Shown here piece after piece: positions 11,078 through 21,027 of a stretch of 64,000 bases of DNA (positions are counted from its first letter, which is position 1; each line of letters starts with the position of its first letter). The notes beneath the pieces are model-generated. The model worked only from the letters and a program-made list of their open reading frames with translations. It was not told where the DNA came from and did no database searches. The DNA is from Gillisia hiemivivida (GTDB lineage Bacteria > Bacteroidota > Bacteroidia > Flavobacteriales > Flavobacteriaceae): the NCBI RefSeq assembly GCF_007997295.1, contig NZ_VORY01000007.1, forward strand, positions 87,485-151,484, written 5' to 3'. The position numbers were made by a program, and so were the translations under genes.

Positions 11078-12490
11078 ATGAAAATCATACATATTAGTGC
11101 CGAATGTTATCCTATTGCTAAAGTTGGCGGATTGGCAGATGTTGTAGGGGCTTTACCTAAATATCAAAATAGCGCAGGAACTTCAAGTCAAGTGGTGATG
11201 CCATTTTACATAAATAAATTCACCCAAGCCCACAAATTTAAAACTGTACACGAAGGGCATTTGAAAATCGGAAAAGACTCCCAAGTTTTTAGAATTTTAA
11301 CTCCAGAAAATGAGGATTTCGGATTTGAGCTTTATTTGGTAGATATTCCCGATTTATTGTTTACTGAATATGTGTATTCGGAAAACGACACCGAAAGATT
11401 TTTAGCCTTTCAAATTGCTGTTTTAGACTGGATAATTCAGAATAAGCAATTGCCAGATATTATTCATTGCCATGATCATCATACAGGGCTAATCCCTTTT
11501 ATGATGTCTCACATAAATAAATATAAAAAATTAAAAAACACACCCTCCGTATTTACCATTCACAATGCCCAATATCAAGGTTGGTTCTCTCATGATAAAA
11601 TAGATCTAATTCCAACATTTCCCTTATCTCACATAGGGTTATTAGATTGGGATAACAGTATTAATCCGCTGGCTACAGCCATTAAATGCGCTTGGCAAGT
11701 TACCACTGTTTCTCCAAGTTATATGGAAGAATTGAAAGTTAAAGCGAATGGATTGGAAAGCTTAATTAGTTCTGAAAGTCAGAAATGTAGTGGGATATTG
11801 AATGGAATAGATACAAAGGTATGGGACCCGGAAACGGATGATATGATAGCGTCGAAATATGGTATTTCGAACTGCGATTCCGGAAAACAAGCTTCGAAGG
11901 ATTGGTTATGTGAAAAATTTGGATTAGATCCAGAAAAACCATTATTCGTTTTTATTGGTAGGCTTGTAGAAGAAAAAGGAGCCGATCTTTTTTATGAAGT
12001 GTTTGAGCTGGCTTTAAAAGATCTGGATATTTCTATACTTTTATTAGGTTCTGGAAACAAAACCTATGAGGAGCAACTAAAGCAGCTTACTGGCAAATAT
12101 CCAAAAAAGTATAATGCATTTATAGGCTATGATGAGGTACTCTCTCATAAAATGTATGCCGGTGGGGATTTTTTATTGATGCCATCTCGGGTGGAGCCTT
12201 GCGGACTTAATCAGATGTATTCCCTTAGGTATGGAACCATTCCCATTGTAAATAAAATAGGAGGTTTAAAAGATACAGTGCTGGATATTTCTGAAGGTGG
12301 GTTTGGTTTTTTACACACTGATAATACGGTAACGGGAATTTATAAATCGATAAAAAGAGCAACTCAGTTTTATAGCGATTCTTCAAAGTTAAAAGAAACC
12401 AGAAAGGTGATCATGAAAATAGATCATTCCTGGGATGCATCTGCAGAGAAATATATTAATTTATACAAATCTTTAATTCAGTATTCATGA
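11078..12490 (+). CDS. glgA: Glycogen synthase (ADP-glucose, GT5)
   Basis: Adds glucose from ADP-glucose to the non-reducing ends of alpha-1,4-glucan; cytoplasmic. At 470 residues it is normal for bacterial GlgA. The N-terminal GT5 signature SAECYPIAKVGGLADVVGAL holds Lys15, which contacts the sugar nucleotide. The second Rossmann domain has FIGRLVEEKGADL, and near the end MPSRVEPCGLNQMYSLRYG carries the conserved catalytic Glu. It overlaps the next gene, glgC, by four bases (ATGA), indicating translational coupling. First gene of the glgA-glgC-glgB-GH31 cluster. Confidence 0.93.
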   Translation: MKIIHISAECYPIAKVGGLADVVGALPKYQNSAGTSSQVVMPFYINKFTQAHKFKTVHEGHLKIGKDSQVFRILTPENEDFGFELYLVDIPDLLFTEYVYSENDTERFLAFQIAVLDWIIQNKQLPDIIHCHDHHTGLIPFMMSHINKYKKLKNTPSVFTIHNAQYQGWFSHDKIDLIPTFPLSHIGLLDWDNSINPLATAIKCAWQVTTVSPSYMEELKVKANGLESLISSESQKCSGILNGIDTKVWDPETDDMIASKYGISNCDSGKQASKDWLCEKFGLDPEKPLFVFIGRLVEEKGADLFYEVFELALKDLDISILLLGSGNKTYEEQLKQLTGKYPKKYNAFIGYDEVLSHKMYAGGDFLLMPSRVEPCGLNQMYSLRYGTIPIVNKIGGLKDTVLDISEGGFGFLHTDNTVTGIYKSIKRATQFYSDSSKLKETRKVIMKIDHSWDASAEKYINLYKSLIQYS

Positions 12491-13752
12491 TCAACGACAA
12501 GGTATTAGCAATTATTATGGGCGGTGGCCAAGGTTCCAGATTGTATCCATTAACAGCAACAAGGTCTAAACCGGCAGTTCCAATAGCCGGAAAGTATAGA
12601 TTGGTAGATATTCCTATTTCCAACTGTATCAACTCAGATATAAAAAGAATGTTCGTGCTTACCCAGTTTAATTCAGCATCATTAAACACGCATATAAAGA
12701 ATACCTATCATTTCAGTTTTTTTAGTTCTGCCTTTGTAGATGTTTTAGCTGCTGAACAAACTCTTCAAAATAACACTTGGTTTCAAGGAACTGCAGATGC
12801 TGTGAGACAAAGCATGCATCATTTTTTAAATCATGATTTTGAATATGCACTTATACTATCTGGAGATCAATTGTATCAGATGGACTATAATACTATGCTG
12901 GAAGCGCACATAGCCAGTGACGCAAAAATATCTATCGCCACCTTGCCGGTTTCTGAAAAGGATGCCACTTCCTTTGGAATTCTTAAAACTGATGAAAGTA
13001 ACTTAGTAACATCTTTTATAGAAAAGCCAAAAACCGAACTATTAAAAGATTGGACTTCACCGGTAAGTGAAGAGATGGAGGTGGAGGGAAGAAATCATCT
13101 GGCCTCGATGGGGATCTATATTTTCAATAAGGATCTTTTGGTAGAACTCATGAATGACCCAGAAACAGTAGATTTTGGAAAAGAAATTATTCCGCAGAAT
13201 ATTAAGAAACATAAAACACTTAGCTATCAATTTGAAGGTTATTGGACAGATATTGGGAATATAGATTCCTTTTTTGAAGCTAATCTTGGCTTAACAGATG
13301 ATATTCCAAAATTTGATCTTTATAATAGTTCGAAACGAATATATACCCACGCACGCTTACTTCCTACTACCAAGATCTCAGGTACTATTCTGAACAAAGC
13401 GGTAATTGCTGATGGTTGTTTGATAACTGCTGCCAAAATAGAACGTTCCGTAATTGGAATTCGTTCTCGAATAGGAAGTGGAACTACTGTAAGTAATACC
13501 TATATGATGGGAAGCGACAGCTATCAAACTTTAGAGGATTTGGAACAAAGAGATACAAAGATCCCGATGGGCATTGGTGAAAACTGTAGTATAAATAATG
13601 CAATTTTAGATAAAAACTGCTGTATTGGAAATAATGTAAAAATTAATGGTAGTGCGCAGTTGGAAGAAAAGGAAACTGATACTTATTTTATAAAAGAAGG
13701 AATCGTAGTAGTGAAAAAGGGAGCAATTATTCCAGATGGCTATGAGATTTAA
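12487..13752 (+). CDS. glgC: Glucose-1-phosphate adenylyltransferase (ADP-glucose pyrophosphorylase)
   Basis: Makes ADP-glucose from ATP and glucose-1-phosphate, the committing step of bacterial glycogen synthesis. The 421-residue protein opens with the nucleotide-binding signature MGGGQGSRLYPLTATRSKPA followed by AGKYRLVDIPISNCINS. The substrate region LASMGIYIFNKDLL and the C-terminal left-handed beta-helix repeats (IERSVIGIRSRIGSGTTV, NAILDKNCCIGNNVKING) are present. It starts inside the glgA stop (ATGA overlap). GlgC is usually allosteric (activated by glycolytic intermediates), but the effector cannot be read from sequence by eye. Confidence 0.93.
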   Translation: MINDKVLAIIMGGGQGSRLYPLTATRSKPAVPIAGKYRLVDIPISNCINSDIKRMFVLTQFNSASLNTHIKNTYHFSFFSSAFVDVLAAEQTLQNNTWFQGTADAVRQSMHHFLNHDFEYALILSGDQLYQMDYNTMLEAHIASDAKISIATLPVSEKDATSFGILKTDESNLVTSFIEKPKTELLKDWTSPVSEEMEVEGRNHLASMGIYIFNKDLLVELMNDPETVDFGKEIIPQNIKKHKTLSYQFEGYWTDIGNIDSFFEANLGLTDDIPKFDLYNSSKRIYTHARLLPTTKISGTILNKAVIADGCLITAAKIERSVIGIRSRIGSGTTVSNTYMMGSDSYQTLEDLEQRDTKIPMGIGENCSINNAILDKNCCIGNNVKINGSAQLEEKETDTYFIKEGIVVVKKGAIIPDGYEI

Positions 13753-13770
13753 GATTATTACTCATTATAG

Positions 13771-13875
13771 AGATCTCGTCACCCTGAATTCATTTCAGGG
13801 TCTCAACTAATTGTAACGATTAACAGTCTTATGAGATTCTGAAATTCCCGAAGCGTCGGGACAGAAAGACGTCCC
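13771..13875. repeat. Palindromic intergenic repeat between glgC and glgB
   Basis: Contains hairpin ACCCTGAA-TTCAT-TTCAGGGT (13781-13802 region) and hairpin CCCGA-AGCG-TCGGG near 13848-13861. The words GTCACCCTGAA..TTTCAGGGTCTC and GAGATTCTGAAA resemble the core of R3 (GTCATGCTGAA..TTTCAGCATCTC), a type of palindrome common between flavobacterial genes. It could attenuate or stabilise glgC mRNA relative to glgB. Confidence 0.55.
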
Positions 13876-13932
13876 TTGTAAGTCTATGAAACTTTACAGA
13901 CAATCAAACATTTTAATTAGCAGCCTAAAAAT

Positions 13933-15846
13933 ATGTCGCAGGTAAAAGCTTACAGTTTATTTACAGATTTTGATATTTCTTTATTTAAAGCCGGTAAACA
14001 TTTCAAACTTTATGAAAAGTTTGGTGCACACTCTATGCAATTTGAAGGAGAGGGTGGTGTTTATTTTTCGGTTTGGGCACCTTCTGCAAAATCTGTTGCA
14101 GTGGTTGGTGATTTTAATTATTGGGATGGTAGTGAGCATATGCTAAATGTGCGTTGGGATTCTTCTGGCATCTGGGAAGGATTTATTCCTTTGGCTAAAA
14201 AAGGAATGCGTTATAAATTCAAGATAACTTCCAATAACAATAATATAATTACCGAAAAAGTAGATCCCTACGCACACTATTTTGAAAGATCTCCAAATAC
14301 TGCCTCTATAATCTGGGATATCAAAGATTATACTTGGAAGGATAAGAATTGGATGGGTTATAGGAAAGACAAAAATGATCTTGATAAACCATATTCTGTA
14401 TATGAAGTACAGCTTGGGTCTTGGAAAAAAAATTCTGAAGGGGAATTTTTAAGCTATAGAGAACTAGCGGTTGAACTGGTGAATTATGTGAAGGAAATGA
14501 ACTTCACTCATGTGGAGCTAATGCCTATCATGGAATATCCTTATGATCCTTCTTGGGGCTATCAGCTTATAGGATATTTTGCACCTACCTCTCGTTTCGG
14601 CTCTCCTCAGGATTTTATGTATTTAATAGATGCTTTTCATCAGAATGATATAGGAGTAATTCTGGACTGGGTACCTGCACATTTTCCTTCGGACCAACAT
14701 GGACTGGGATTGTTTGACGGGACTCATCTTTATGAACATCCAGACACCAAAAAAGGATATCACCCAGATTGGAAAAGTCTGATCTTTAATTATGAACGTA
14801 ATGAAGTGCGTTCCTTTTTAATTAGTAATGCTCTTTTCTGGCTGGAATATTATCATATAGATGGACTGCGGGTAGATGCAGTGGCTTCAATGATATATCT
14901 AGATTATTCCAGAGAAGAAGGAGAGTGGGAACCAAATATATTTGGAGGCAATCAGAATTTGGAAGCTGTATCTTTTTTGAAGGATTTCAATACTGCGGTG
15001 TATAATAATTTTGAAGGAGTGCAAACCATAGCAGAAGAATCTACTGCTTTTTCCGGTGTTACAAAACCTGTAGATCAAGGAGGTTTAGGTTTTGGAATGA
15101 AGTGGATGATGGGATGGATGCATGATACGCTGGCTTATTTCAGCAAAGATCCTATTCATAGAAAATTTCATCAGAATGAATTAACATTTAGCCTTGCTTA
15201 TGCTTTTACAGAAAATTTTATGTTACCGCTTTCTCATGATGAAGTTGTACACGGTAAAAAGTCACTTTTGAGCAAACAACCCGGAGATGAGTGGCAGCGA
15301 TTTGCAAATTTAAGAACCCTATATGCATTTATGTTTATGCATCCTGGTGCGAAGCTCTTGTTTATGGGATCCGAATTTGCTCAGTATGAGGAATGGAATT
15401 TTGAAAAGAGTTTAGATTGGAATTTATTGGAATTCTTACCGCATAAAGGTATGCTGAATTTCGTAAAAGATCTCAATCTATTCTACAAGGAAACGCCGGC
15501 GCTCTATGAAAAAGCATTTAGTACTGAAGGATTTGAGTGGATCGCGTATGATGACAATGAAAATTCGGTGCTTTCTTTTTTAAGAAAGGGTCATGATTCC
15601 GAAAACGATATACTAGTGGTTTGTAATTTCACTCCAACCCTAAAGGTAAATTATAAAATCGGACTAAATAAAAAAGGATATATCAAGGAGATCTTCAATA
15701 GCGACCTACTGCCTTATGGAGGTAGTGGGGTTAAAAATGCTGAAAGTGTTGAGGTATCGCATGATACTTGGAACCAACGTAAATTTTCAGCAAGTATCAC
15801 ACTTCCGCCACTAGGAGTGGTAGTTTTTCAGCACGTAGATGAGTAA
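13933..15846 (+). CDS. glgB: 1,4-alpha-glucan branching enzyme (GH13)
   Basis: Cuts alpha-1,4 chains and reattaches them as alpha-1,6 branches. At 637 residues it has a CBM48/E-set domain at about 30-130 (YFSVWAPSAKSVAVVGDFNYW). The GH13 barrel follows: VILDWVPAHFPSD, the nucleophile Asp315 in GLRVDAVAS, the acid/base Glu in AEEST (Glu368/369), and LSHDEVVHGKKS with the transition-state His-Asp. An all-beta C-terminal domain ends the protein. It is separated from glgC by 180 bases that include a palindromic repeat, so it may be expressed at a different level from glgAC. GH31 glucosidase follows 131 bases later. Confidence 0.93.
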   Translation: MSQVKAYSLFTDFDISLFKAGKHFKLYEKFGAHSMQFEGEGGVYFSVWAPSAKSVAVVGDFNYWDGSEHMLNVRWDSSGIWEGFIPLAKKGMRYKFKITSNNNNIITEKVDPYAHYFERSPNTASIIWDIKDYTWKDKNWMGYRKDKNDLDKPYSVYEVQLGSWKKNSEGEFLSYRELAVELVNYVKEMNFTHVELMPIMEYPYDPSWGYQLIGYFAPTSRFGSPQDFMYLIDAFHQNDIGVILDWVPAHFPSDQHGLGLFDGTHLYEHPDTKKGYHPDWKSLIFNYERNEVRSFLISNALFWLEYYHIDGLRVDAVASMIYLDYSREEGEWEPNIFGGNQNLEAVSFLKDFNTAVYNNFEGVQTIAEESTAFSGVTKPVDQGGLGFGMKWMMGWMHDTLAYFSKDPIHRKFHQNELTFSLAYAFTENFMLPLSHDEVVHGKKSLLSKQPGDEWQRFANLRTLYAFMFMHPGAKLLFMGSEFAQYEEWNFEKSLDWNLLEFLPHKGMLNFVKDLNLFYKETPALYEKAFSTEGFEWIAYDDNENSVLSFLRKGHDSENDILVVCNFTPTLKVNYKIGLNKKGYIKEIFNSDLLPYGGSGVKNAESVEVSHDTWNQRKFSASITLPPLGVVVFQHVDE

Positions 15847-15977
15847 TACTAAAATATTGGAAATTAGGTGCTTTAATTGTATTTAACGTAATAAAAGGCC
15901 TTTATTATTATGGAATAGTAACTAGCAGATTTTGGTTTTTTTAGTACGTTTACAACTTATTTTTTAGCACCCTATCT

Positions 15978-18380
15978 ATGATCACTAATACAGAATTAGA
16001 ACTAAAAGGAAATCAGTTTCCTAACCATATAGTATCCTATAATAAGAACATTGATGTTCTGGATTTTCGAACAGAAAATGATGTAACACTTCAAATAACC
16101 ATTGTTCGTGATAGTGTTATAAGATTCCGATACTCTACCACCTCAAATTTCGATAAGGATTTTTCTTATGCTATTACAAAATATGCCAGTACCGGATATA
16201 ATTATTTAGATATTGAGGAAGCTGCGGAAGATTATATAATCACTACTCAAAAACTTATCTGCCACATAAATAAAATAAATCTAAAGGTAAATATCTATGA
16301 TGCCAAGGATAAGACCTTGATTAGTCATGATGAGTTAGGATTCCATTGGGAGGAGAGTTATGAGTTTGGTGGTGATATTGTTAAGATGAGTAAAACCTCT
16401 CAGGATGGTGAAAGCTATTATGGCTTGGGGGATAAGCCTTCGCATTTGAATCTTAAAGGAAAAAGATTTGAGAACTGGGTAACAGATTCTTATGCCTATG
16501 GTAAGGATACCGATCCAATTTATAAGGCAATACCATTTTACACGGGCTTACATCACGGAAAATCTTACGGGATATTTTTCGATAATACATTTAGAACCTT
16601 TTTTGATTTCGCTCATGAGCGTAAAAACGTAACCAGTTTTTGGGCACAGGGAGGAGAGATGAATTATTATTTTATCTATGGTCCAAAAATGACCGATGTA
16701 GTTGCTAATTATACAGATCTAACTGGAAAGCCGCATCAATTACCAGCACTGTGGACGCTTGGGTATCATCAATGCAAATGGAGTTACTATCCGGAATCTA
16801 AAGTTAAAGAGGTAACAGCCAAATTCAGAGAGCTACAAATACCATGTGACGCCATTTATTTGGATATAGATTATATGGAAGGCTTTAGATGCTTTACCTG
16901 GAATAAAGAATATTTCCCAGATCCAAAACGAATGGTGCAGGAGCTGCTAGAGGATGGATTTAAAACCATAGTGATTATAGATCCGGGAATTAAGATAGAT
17001 AAAGATTACGAAGTTTTTAAAGAAGGATTAGAAAATGATTATTTCTGCAGACGAGCCGATGGTCCTTATATGAAAGGAAAGGTATGGCCGGGAGAATGTT
17101 ATTTTCCAGATTTCACGAATCCGAAAGTGAGAGATTGGTGGGCTGGATTATTTAAAGAACTTATAGAAGATATCGGAGTAAAAGGGGTTTGGAATGATAT
17201 GAATGAACCCGCAATAATGGAAGTTCCTAATAAAACCTTTCCAGATGATGTAAGACATGATTACGATGGAAATCCATGCAGCCATAGAAAAGCTCATAAT
17301 GTTTACGGAATGCAAATGGCTAGGGCCACTTATCAGGGATTAAAAAAGTTTGGATATCCTAAGAGACCATTTGTAATAACACGTGCAGCATATGCTGGTA
17401 CACAACGATACACTTCTTCCTGGACAGGAGATAATATAGCTACCTGGGAACATTTATGGATCGCTAATGTGCAGGCACAGCGAATGGCGCTTTCAGGATT
17501 TTCATTTATTGGAAGTGATATTGGAGGATTTGCAGAACAACCTAATGGAGAGCTATATGCACGTTGGATCCAGTTAGGAGTATTTCATCCTTTTTGCAGA
17601 ACTCATTCTTCAGGAGATCATGGAGAACAAGAACCATGGATGTTTGGAGAAGAGATCACTGCAGTAGTTAAAAAATTCATTGAACTTAGATATCAACTTT
17701 TACCTTACTTATATACCTCTTTCTGGCATTACTTAAATGAAGGAACCCCCATTTTAAAATCTTTAGTTTTATATGATCAGGAAGATATTCAAACTCATTA
17801 CAGAACAGATGAATTTATATTTGGAGACCAGATACTCGTGTGTCCAATTATAGAAGCTAATTCCAAAGGGCGAAGATTATATCTTCCTAAAGGTAACTGG
17901 TATAACTACTGGAATAACAAGTTCAGCTCTGGAGGTAAGGAGGTTTGGGTAGAGGCAGATCTGGATAGTATGCCGCTATTTATAAAAGAAGGAGCTATAA
18001 TCCCTAAATACCCAATTCAGCAGTATGTTGGAGAAAAGGAGATTAATGAAGTAGTATTAGAGGTTTACTATAAAAAAGGAAAAGAAAATTCGTTTCTGTA
18101 CGATGATGCCCATGATGGGTATGATTACACCAAAGGAAGATTCAGTTTAAGAACCTTCAAACTTACCGGAAAAACGAACGAGTTGATCATTCAGCAACAC
18201 AAAGCAGGTACTTTTATCACAGGTTATAAAACTTTCAAATTAAAATTGATTGGAATACCGTTCAATATCTCTAAAATTCAGATAGATAATGAAGAAATAG
18301 ATTTTGAGGCGGTAAAAGTAAATGGAGACAACACCTTGATCATAGATAAAGATTTTACCTCGCTTCATATCATGCAATAA
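15978..18380 (+). CDS. GH31 family alpha-glucosidase
   Basis: Retaining glycoside hydrolase releasing alpha-linked glucose from non-reducing ends. The 800-residue protein has the GH31 N-terminal beta-sandwich (about 1-230). The catalytic barrel follows with VWNDMNEPA (nucleophile Asp407) and SSWTGDN (acid/base Asp485), then GSDIGGF and a C-terminal beta domain. No signal peptide is visible, so a cytoplasmic location is inferred, consistent with turnover of glycogen or imported oligosaccharides made or used by the preceding glg genes. Substrate specificity (alpha-1,4 versus other linkages) cannot be decided. No glycogen phosphorylase or debranching gene is in the window. Confidence 0.9.
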   Translation: MITNTELELKGNQFPNHIVSYNKNIDVLDFRTENDVTLQITIVRDSVIRFRYSTTSNFDKDFSYAITKYASTGYNYLDIEEAAEDYIITTQKLICHINKINLKVNIYDAKDKTLISHDELGFHWEESYEFGGDIVKMSKTSQDGESYYGLGDKPSHLNLKGKRFENWVTDSYAYGKDTDPIYKAIPFYTGLHHGKSYGIFFDNTFRTFFDFAHERKNVTSFWAQGGEMNYYFIYGPKMTDVVANYTDLTGKPHQLPALWTLGYHQCKWSYYPESKVKEVTAKFRELQIPCDAIYLDIDYMEGFRCFTWNKEYFPDPKRMVQELLEDGFKTIVIIDPGIKIDKDYEVFKEGLENDYFCRRADGPYMKGKVWPGECYFPDFTNPKVRDWWAGLFKELIEDIGVKGVWNDMNEPAIMEVPNKTFPDDVRHDYDGNPCSHRKAHNVYGMQMARATYQGLKKFGYPKRPFVITRAAYAGTQRYTSSWTGDNIATWEHLWIANVQAQRMALSGFSFIGSDIGGFAEQPNGELYARWIQLGVFHPFCRTHSSGDHGEQEPWMFGEEITAVVKKFIELRYQLLPYLYTSFWHYLNEGTPILKSLVLYDQEDIQTHYRTDEFIFGDQILVCPIIEANSKGRRLYLPKGNWYNYWNNKFSSGGKEVWVEADLDSMPLFIKEGAIIPKYPIQQYVGEKEINEVVLEVYYKKGKENSFLYDDAHDGYDYTKGRFSLRTFKLTGKTNELIIQQHKAGTFITGYKTFKLKLIGIPFNISKIQIDNEEIDFEAVKVNGDNTLIIDKDFTSLHIMQ

Positions 18381-18460
18381 TGGATTGTTAATTATTGAAA
18401 TGTCTGTAAAACAAAGAAATTTAGCTTTGTGCTTTCTATTCTAAAAGTCATTAAACAAAG

Positions 18461-18490
18461 AATTCCCATCAAGATTACTTGATGGGAATT
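18461..18490. terminator. Perfect hairpin after the GH31 gene
   Basis: AATTCCCATCAAG, loop ATTA, CTTGATGGGAATT: a perfect 13-bp stem about 80 bases past the GH31 stop. The following TATAATTTTA is T-rich but broken. It lies between convergent genes and probably terminates both. Confidence 0.6.
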
Positions 18491-18720
18491 TATAATTTTA
18501 ATCCAATCCAGAACTACTTTAGGCCCGGCAACAACCAATGGGATTTTGTTTAGTATTTGGAGTTCCAATAAAGGAACAAAATTTCTATTTCAAGAGGTAG
18601 CTATAGCCTCTATTTTCACAATTCATAGAACCATTTTACTGTTACTAAGTTTAGCTTTTAGCTGTTTGAATTGGTCTAAATATTAAAATAATATATTCAC
18701 AGAGTTATGTGCAGTAGAGG
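18491..18720. other. Convergent intergenic region, nothing recognised
   Basis: 230 bases between the hairpin after GH31 and the 3' end of the MFS gene. Only stop-rich frames; no repeat or RNA gene seen. Confidence 0.35.
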
Positions 18721-19920
18721 TTATTTTAATGTGCTTATGCGTTGTGCATTCAAAATAATAAGCATCAAGATTATTGCAGTAACAAATAGTATCGATCCGA
18801 ATGATATTCCCATATCCATCAGAGTTCCAAAAATTAGCGGACCTAAAGCTGTGCTTAAAACCATGAACATGGTGAAAACGCTTCTAATGGTTCCTAACTT
18901 TTCGGTTCCGTAAACTTCCGCCAATACGGCAGATTTGACCGTTCCAGCCATCCCGACACTAATTCCGGCAAGGATTAAAAAAGCCAGGGCTCCAAAAATA
19001 CTATCGGAAAATGCAAATGGGATTAATCCCAAAGTAAAAGGGATCAGGTAGTAGCGAAACATTTTCTTGCCAGAATATTTGTCTACTAATACGCCTCCGT
19101 AAATTGAAAATATGACTCTGGTTAATGCGTATACGGTGAAAAAACTGGCATACAGTGAAACCGACCAACCTTTATCTTCCACTACCACATATTGATAGAA
19201 GAAAACAGCGGTTATGGTAAAACTTAGTGCAAAGCTTACTGGCATTAGTATGAAAAAGGCTTTAGTTTTTAGTAGATTTTTATACTCCCTGATTAAGGAA
19301 CCTGCTGAAGGTTTGGTTGCCAGTTCCAGCGCTTTATCAAAATGTGTAAGATCAGAAAAATATAATCTGAATAAATATAACAATAGGAAAGCTGCACTGG
19401 CCATCGCGGCAACTTGGTAATCGTACCAAAGAATAAGTGTTGAAATAAAAATCGGGAAAATAGCCTCACCAATTGCGTAACCTAGCGAAGCAATACTCAA
19501 GGCTTTTCCCCGATCCAAATCATAATGCCTTGACATGACCGTAAGGCTGATATGGCTCATTAATCCCTGTCCGGTCAATCTTAGCCCAATAAGGGCAATT
19601 ATAAGAATAGCGATACTCAAATGAGAAATTCCTAAAAGAAAAGAAGAAACAGCGAGTAATGCTACAGTAAGTATGGTTATTTTTTTAATCGGTTTATGAT
19701 CCACAAGATGCCCTACAGATAGCATGATGACAGAAGAAGTCACTGTTGCGATTGCATAAATACTTCCAAAAAGCCCATTAGAAATGTCGAAAGTTTTTAG
19801 AATTTCGGGTACATAAATGGAGATCAAAAAAGTCTGACCAAAACTGGATAGAAAAGTGAGCATCCATCCAAAACCTACTTCTTCCCTGTTCTTTCTAAAA
19901 AATTTGATTAATCCTGCCAA
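18721..19920 (-). CDS. Major facilitator superfamily transporter
   Basis: A 399-residue integral membrane protein with about twelve hydrophobic segments and the MFS loop motif GHLVDHKPIKK between helices 2 and 3 (around residue 67-77). A related stretch GGVLVDKYSGKKMF follows in the second half. Helices are rich in Gly, Ala and Ser. The substrate is unknown; the overall look is that of a drug- or nitrate-type MFS of Flavobacteria. It converges with the GH31 gene, so a role in sugar transport is conceivable but is only inferred from position. Confidence 0.8.
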   Translation of the reverse strand: MAGLIKFFRKNREEVGFGWMLTFLSSFGQTFLISIYVPEILKTFDISNGLFGSIYAIATVTSSVIMLSVGHLVDHKPIKKITILTVALLAVSSFLLGISHLSIAILIIALIGLRLTGQGLMSHISLTVMSRHYDLDRGKALSIASLGYAIGEAIFPIFISTLILWYDYQVAAMASAAFLLLYLFRLYFSDLTHFDKALELATKPSAGSLIREYKNLLKTKAFFILMPVSFALSFTITAVFFYQYVVVEDKGWSVSLYASFFTVYALTRVIFSIYGGVLVDKYSGKKMFRYYLIPFTLGLIPFAFSDSIFGALAFLILAGISVGMAGTVKSAVLAEVYGTEKLGTIRSVFTMFMVLSTALGPLIFGTLMDMGISFGSILFVTAIILMLIILNAQRISTLK

Positions 19921-20045
19921 AAATAATACTTATAAGATTTCTAAAACATCCAATTTGCAAAAGTATGAATACAAATTAGATTTTGGTCAACGGCTTTTTC
20001 TTAGGCTTTCTGTCAAAGAAGTAAAGAAATAATAGTTTATAAAAA

Positions 20046-20071
20046 AAAAGCCACTTCTTCAAGTGGCTTTT
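20046..20071 (-). terminator. Intrinsic terminator for the small ORF at 20176-20325
   Basis: AAAAGCCACTT-CTTC-AAGTGGCTTTT, an 11-bp perfect stem with a run of nine A before it on the plus strand (T tract on the minus strand). It therefore ends minus-strand transcription from the small ORF; the opposite direction is weaker. Confidence 0.75.
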
Positions 20072-20175
20072 AAATTTCTTAATCCTGAATTTGAAAGACA
20101 AATTCGTGGGAATACTAGAGTATAGAGATATTTAGAAATAAGCTATGTGAGCTAAATATCCTTTTAAACTATTCG

Positions 20176-20325
20176 TTATGATTTTGAAGATAAATTATCT
20201 CTAGGTTCTGTATGTTCCCTTTTATCCTTAACCTGGTGGTTTATTTTCTTTCCTTGCGTGGCTTCGTGATTGATGGATTGTTCTTTTTTACTTGTTTTCT
20301 CTGGGTTTGGACCGTCTTTACTCAT
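20176..20325 (-). CDS. Small hydrophilic protein (49 aa), unknown
   Basis: An ATG at 20323-20325 opens a 49-codon frame: MSKDGPNPEKTSKKEQSINH at the N-terminus, then Lys/Glu/His-rich to a terminal Ser. It is highly charged, with no hydrophobic core, and probably intrinsically disordered. It is followed by its own terminator and preceded by a second small charged ORF in the same direction. This layout supports a real small gene. The Gly/Asn/Pro/Lys/Glu composition is like small stress-related disordered proteins of other bacteria, but I do not assign a function. Confidence 0.5.
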   Translation of the reverse strand: MSKDGPNPEKTSKKEQSINHEATQGKKINHQVKDKREHTEPRDNLSSKS

Positions 20326-20448
20326 AATTATTTTATTTAAAATTATTAGATTCAATGTTTTTATATAGTATAGATAAGTAAGACTTTTACAAAATTTAAA
20401 AAAGATATTGTTTTAATTCTGAAAATTAACCTCTTACAATATTATCCT

Positions 20449-20583
20449 TTACTTTTTTTTGTCTTCCTCTTTTTTCTTGTCACCTTCTTTCTTCTCGTCT
20501 TTTCTCTTTTCGTCTTTAGCGATTCCTTCGGCATGAGGGATAGGGTGCTTCCCTACTTTATCATCATAATTTGGTGTTTTCAT
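20449..20583 (-). CDS. Small Lys/Glu-rich protein (44 aa), unknown
   Basis: An ATG at 20581-20583 opens a 44-codon frame that begins MKTPNYDDKVGKHPIPHAEG and ends in an almost pure Lys/Glu/Asp tail. The tail is encoded by purine-only codons that appear as a pyrimidine tract on the plus strand. Like the neighbouring 49-aa ORF it is disordered and charged, and the pair may be one transcript. Low-complexity composition means a chance ORF cannot be excluded, but the first 22 residues are not low complexity. Confidence 0.45.
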   Translation of the reverse strand: MKTPNYDDKVGKHPIPHAEGIAKDEKRKDEKKEGDKKKEEDKKK

Positions 20584-21027
20584 TTTGAATATTTTTAAAT
20601 TAAATACAATTTTGAAGAAACTTTTTCTCCTTTTAATGAAATTACTTTTTATAAATATTATTTTGAATCATACTAACATTCTTTAACATTTTTATGTTAA
20701 ATCTAAGTTTATTTGAAGCAAATAAATTCCTTTAAAATGTGTTCTTAGTTGCTTTTTATTAATGATATAAAGAACTTATTTCACAGCTAAAACAATAGTT
20801 TTTTTGGTTTGCTGAAGCTGGAGAGGATTAGTTTCCAATAGAAAATATGGGATATATAGTAACAACTTTTGGTCACTGGAGAGACTCCATGTTTTATAGA
20901 TTTCTGTCTTTCGTAATTTACTAAGTGATGGCCTCAGGAGGAATTAGTCAAAGTTTTATTAAATCTAATTGCACTTTGTGCAATTTTAGAAAATGAAACT
21001 TAACTTCGTGCATTAATTAAGAATTAT
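20584..21027. other. Divergent intergenic region, nothing recognised
   Basis: 444 AT-rich bases between the small charged ORFs and the DUF808 gene. It should hold both promoters. No repeat family or RNA fold was recognised. Confidence 0.35.
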
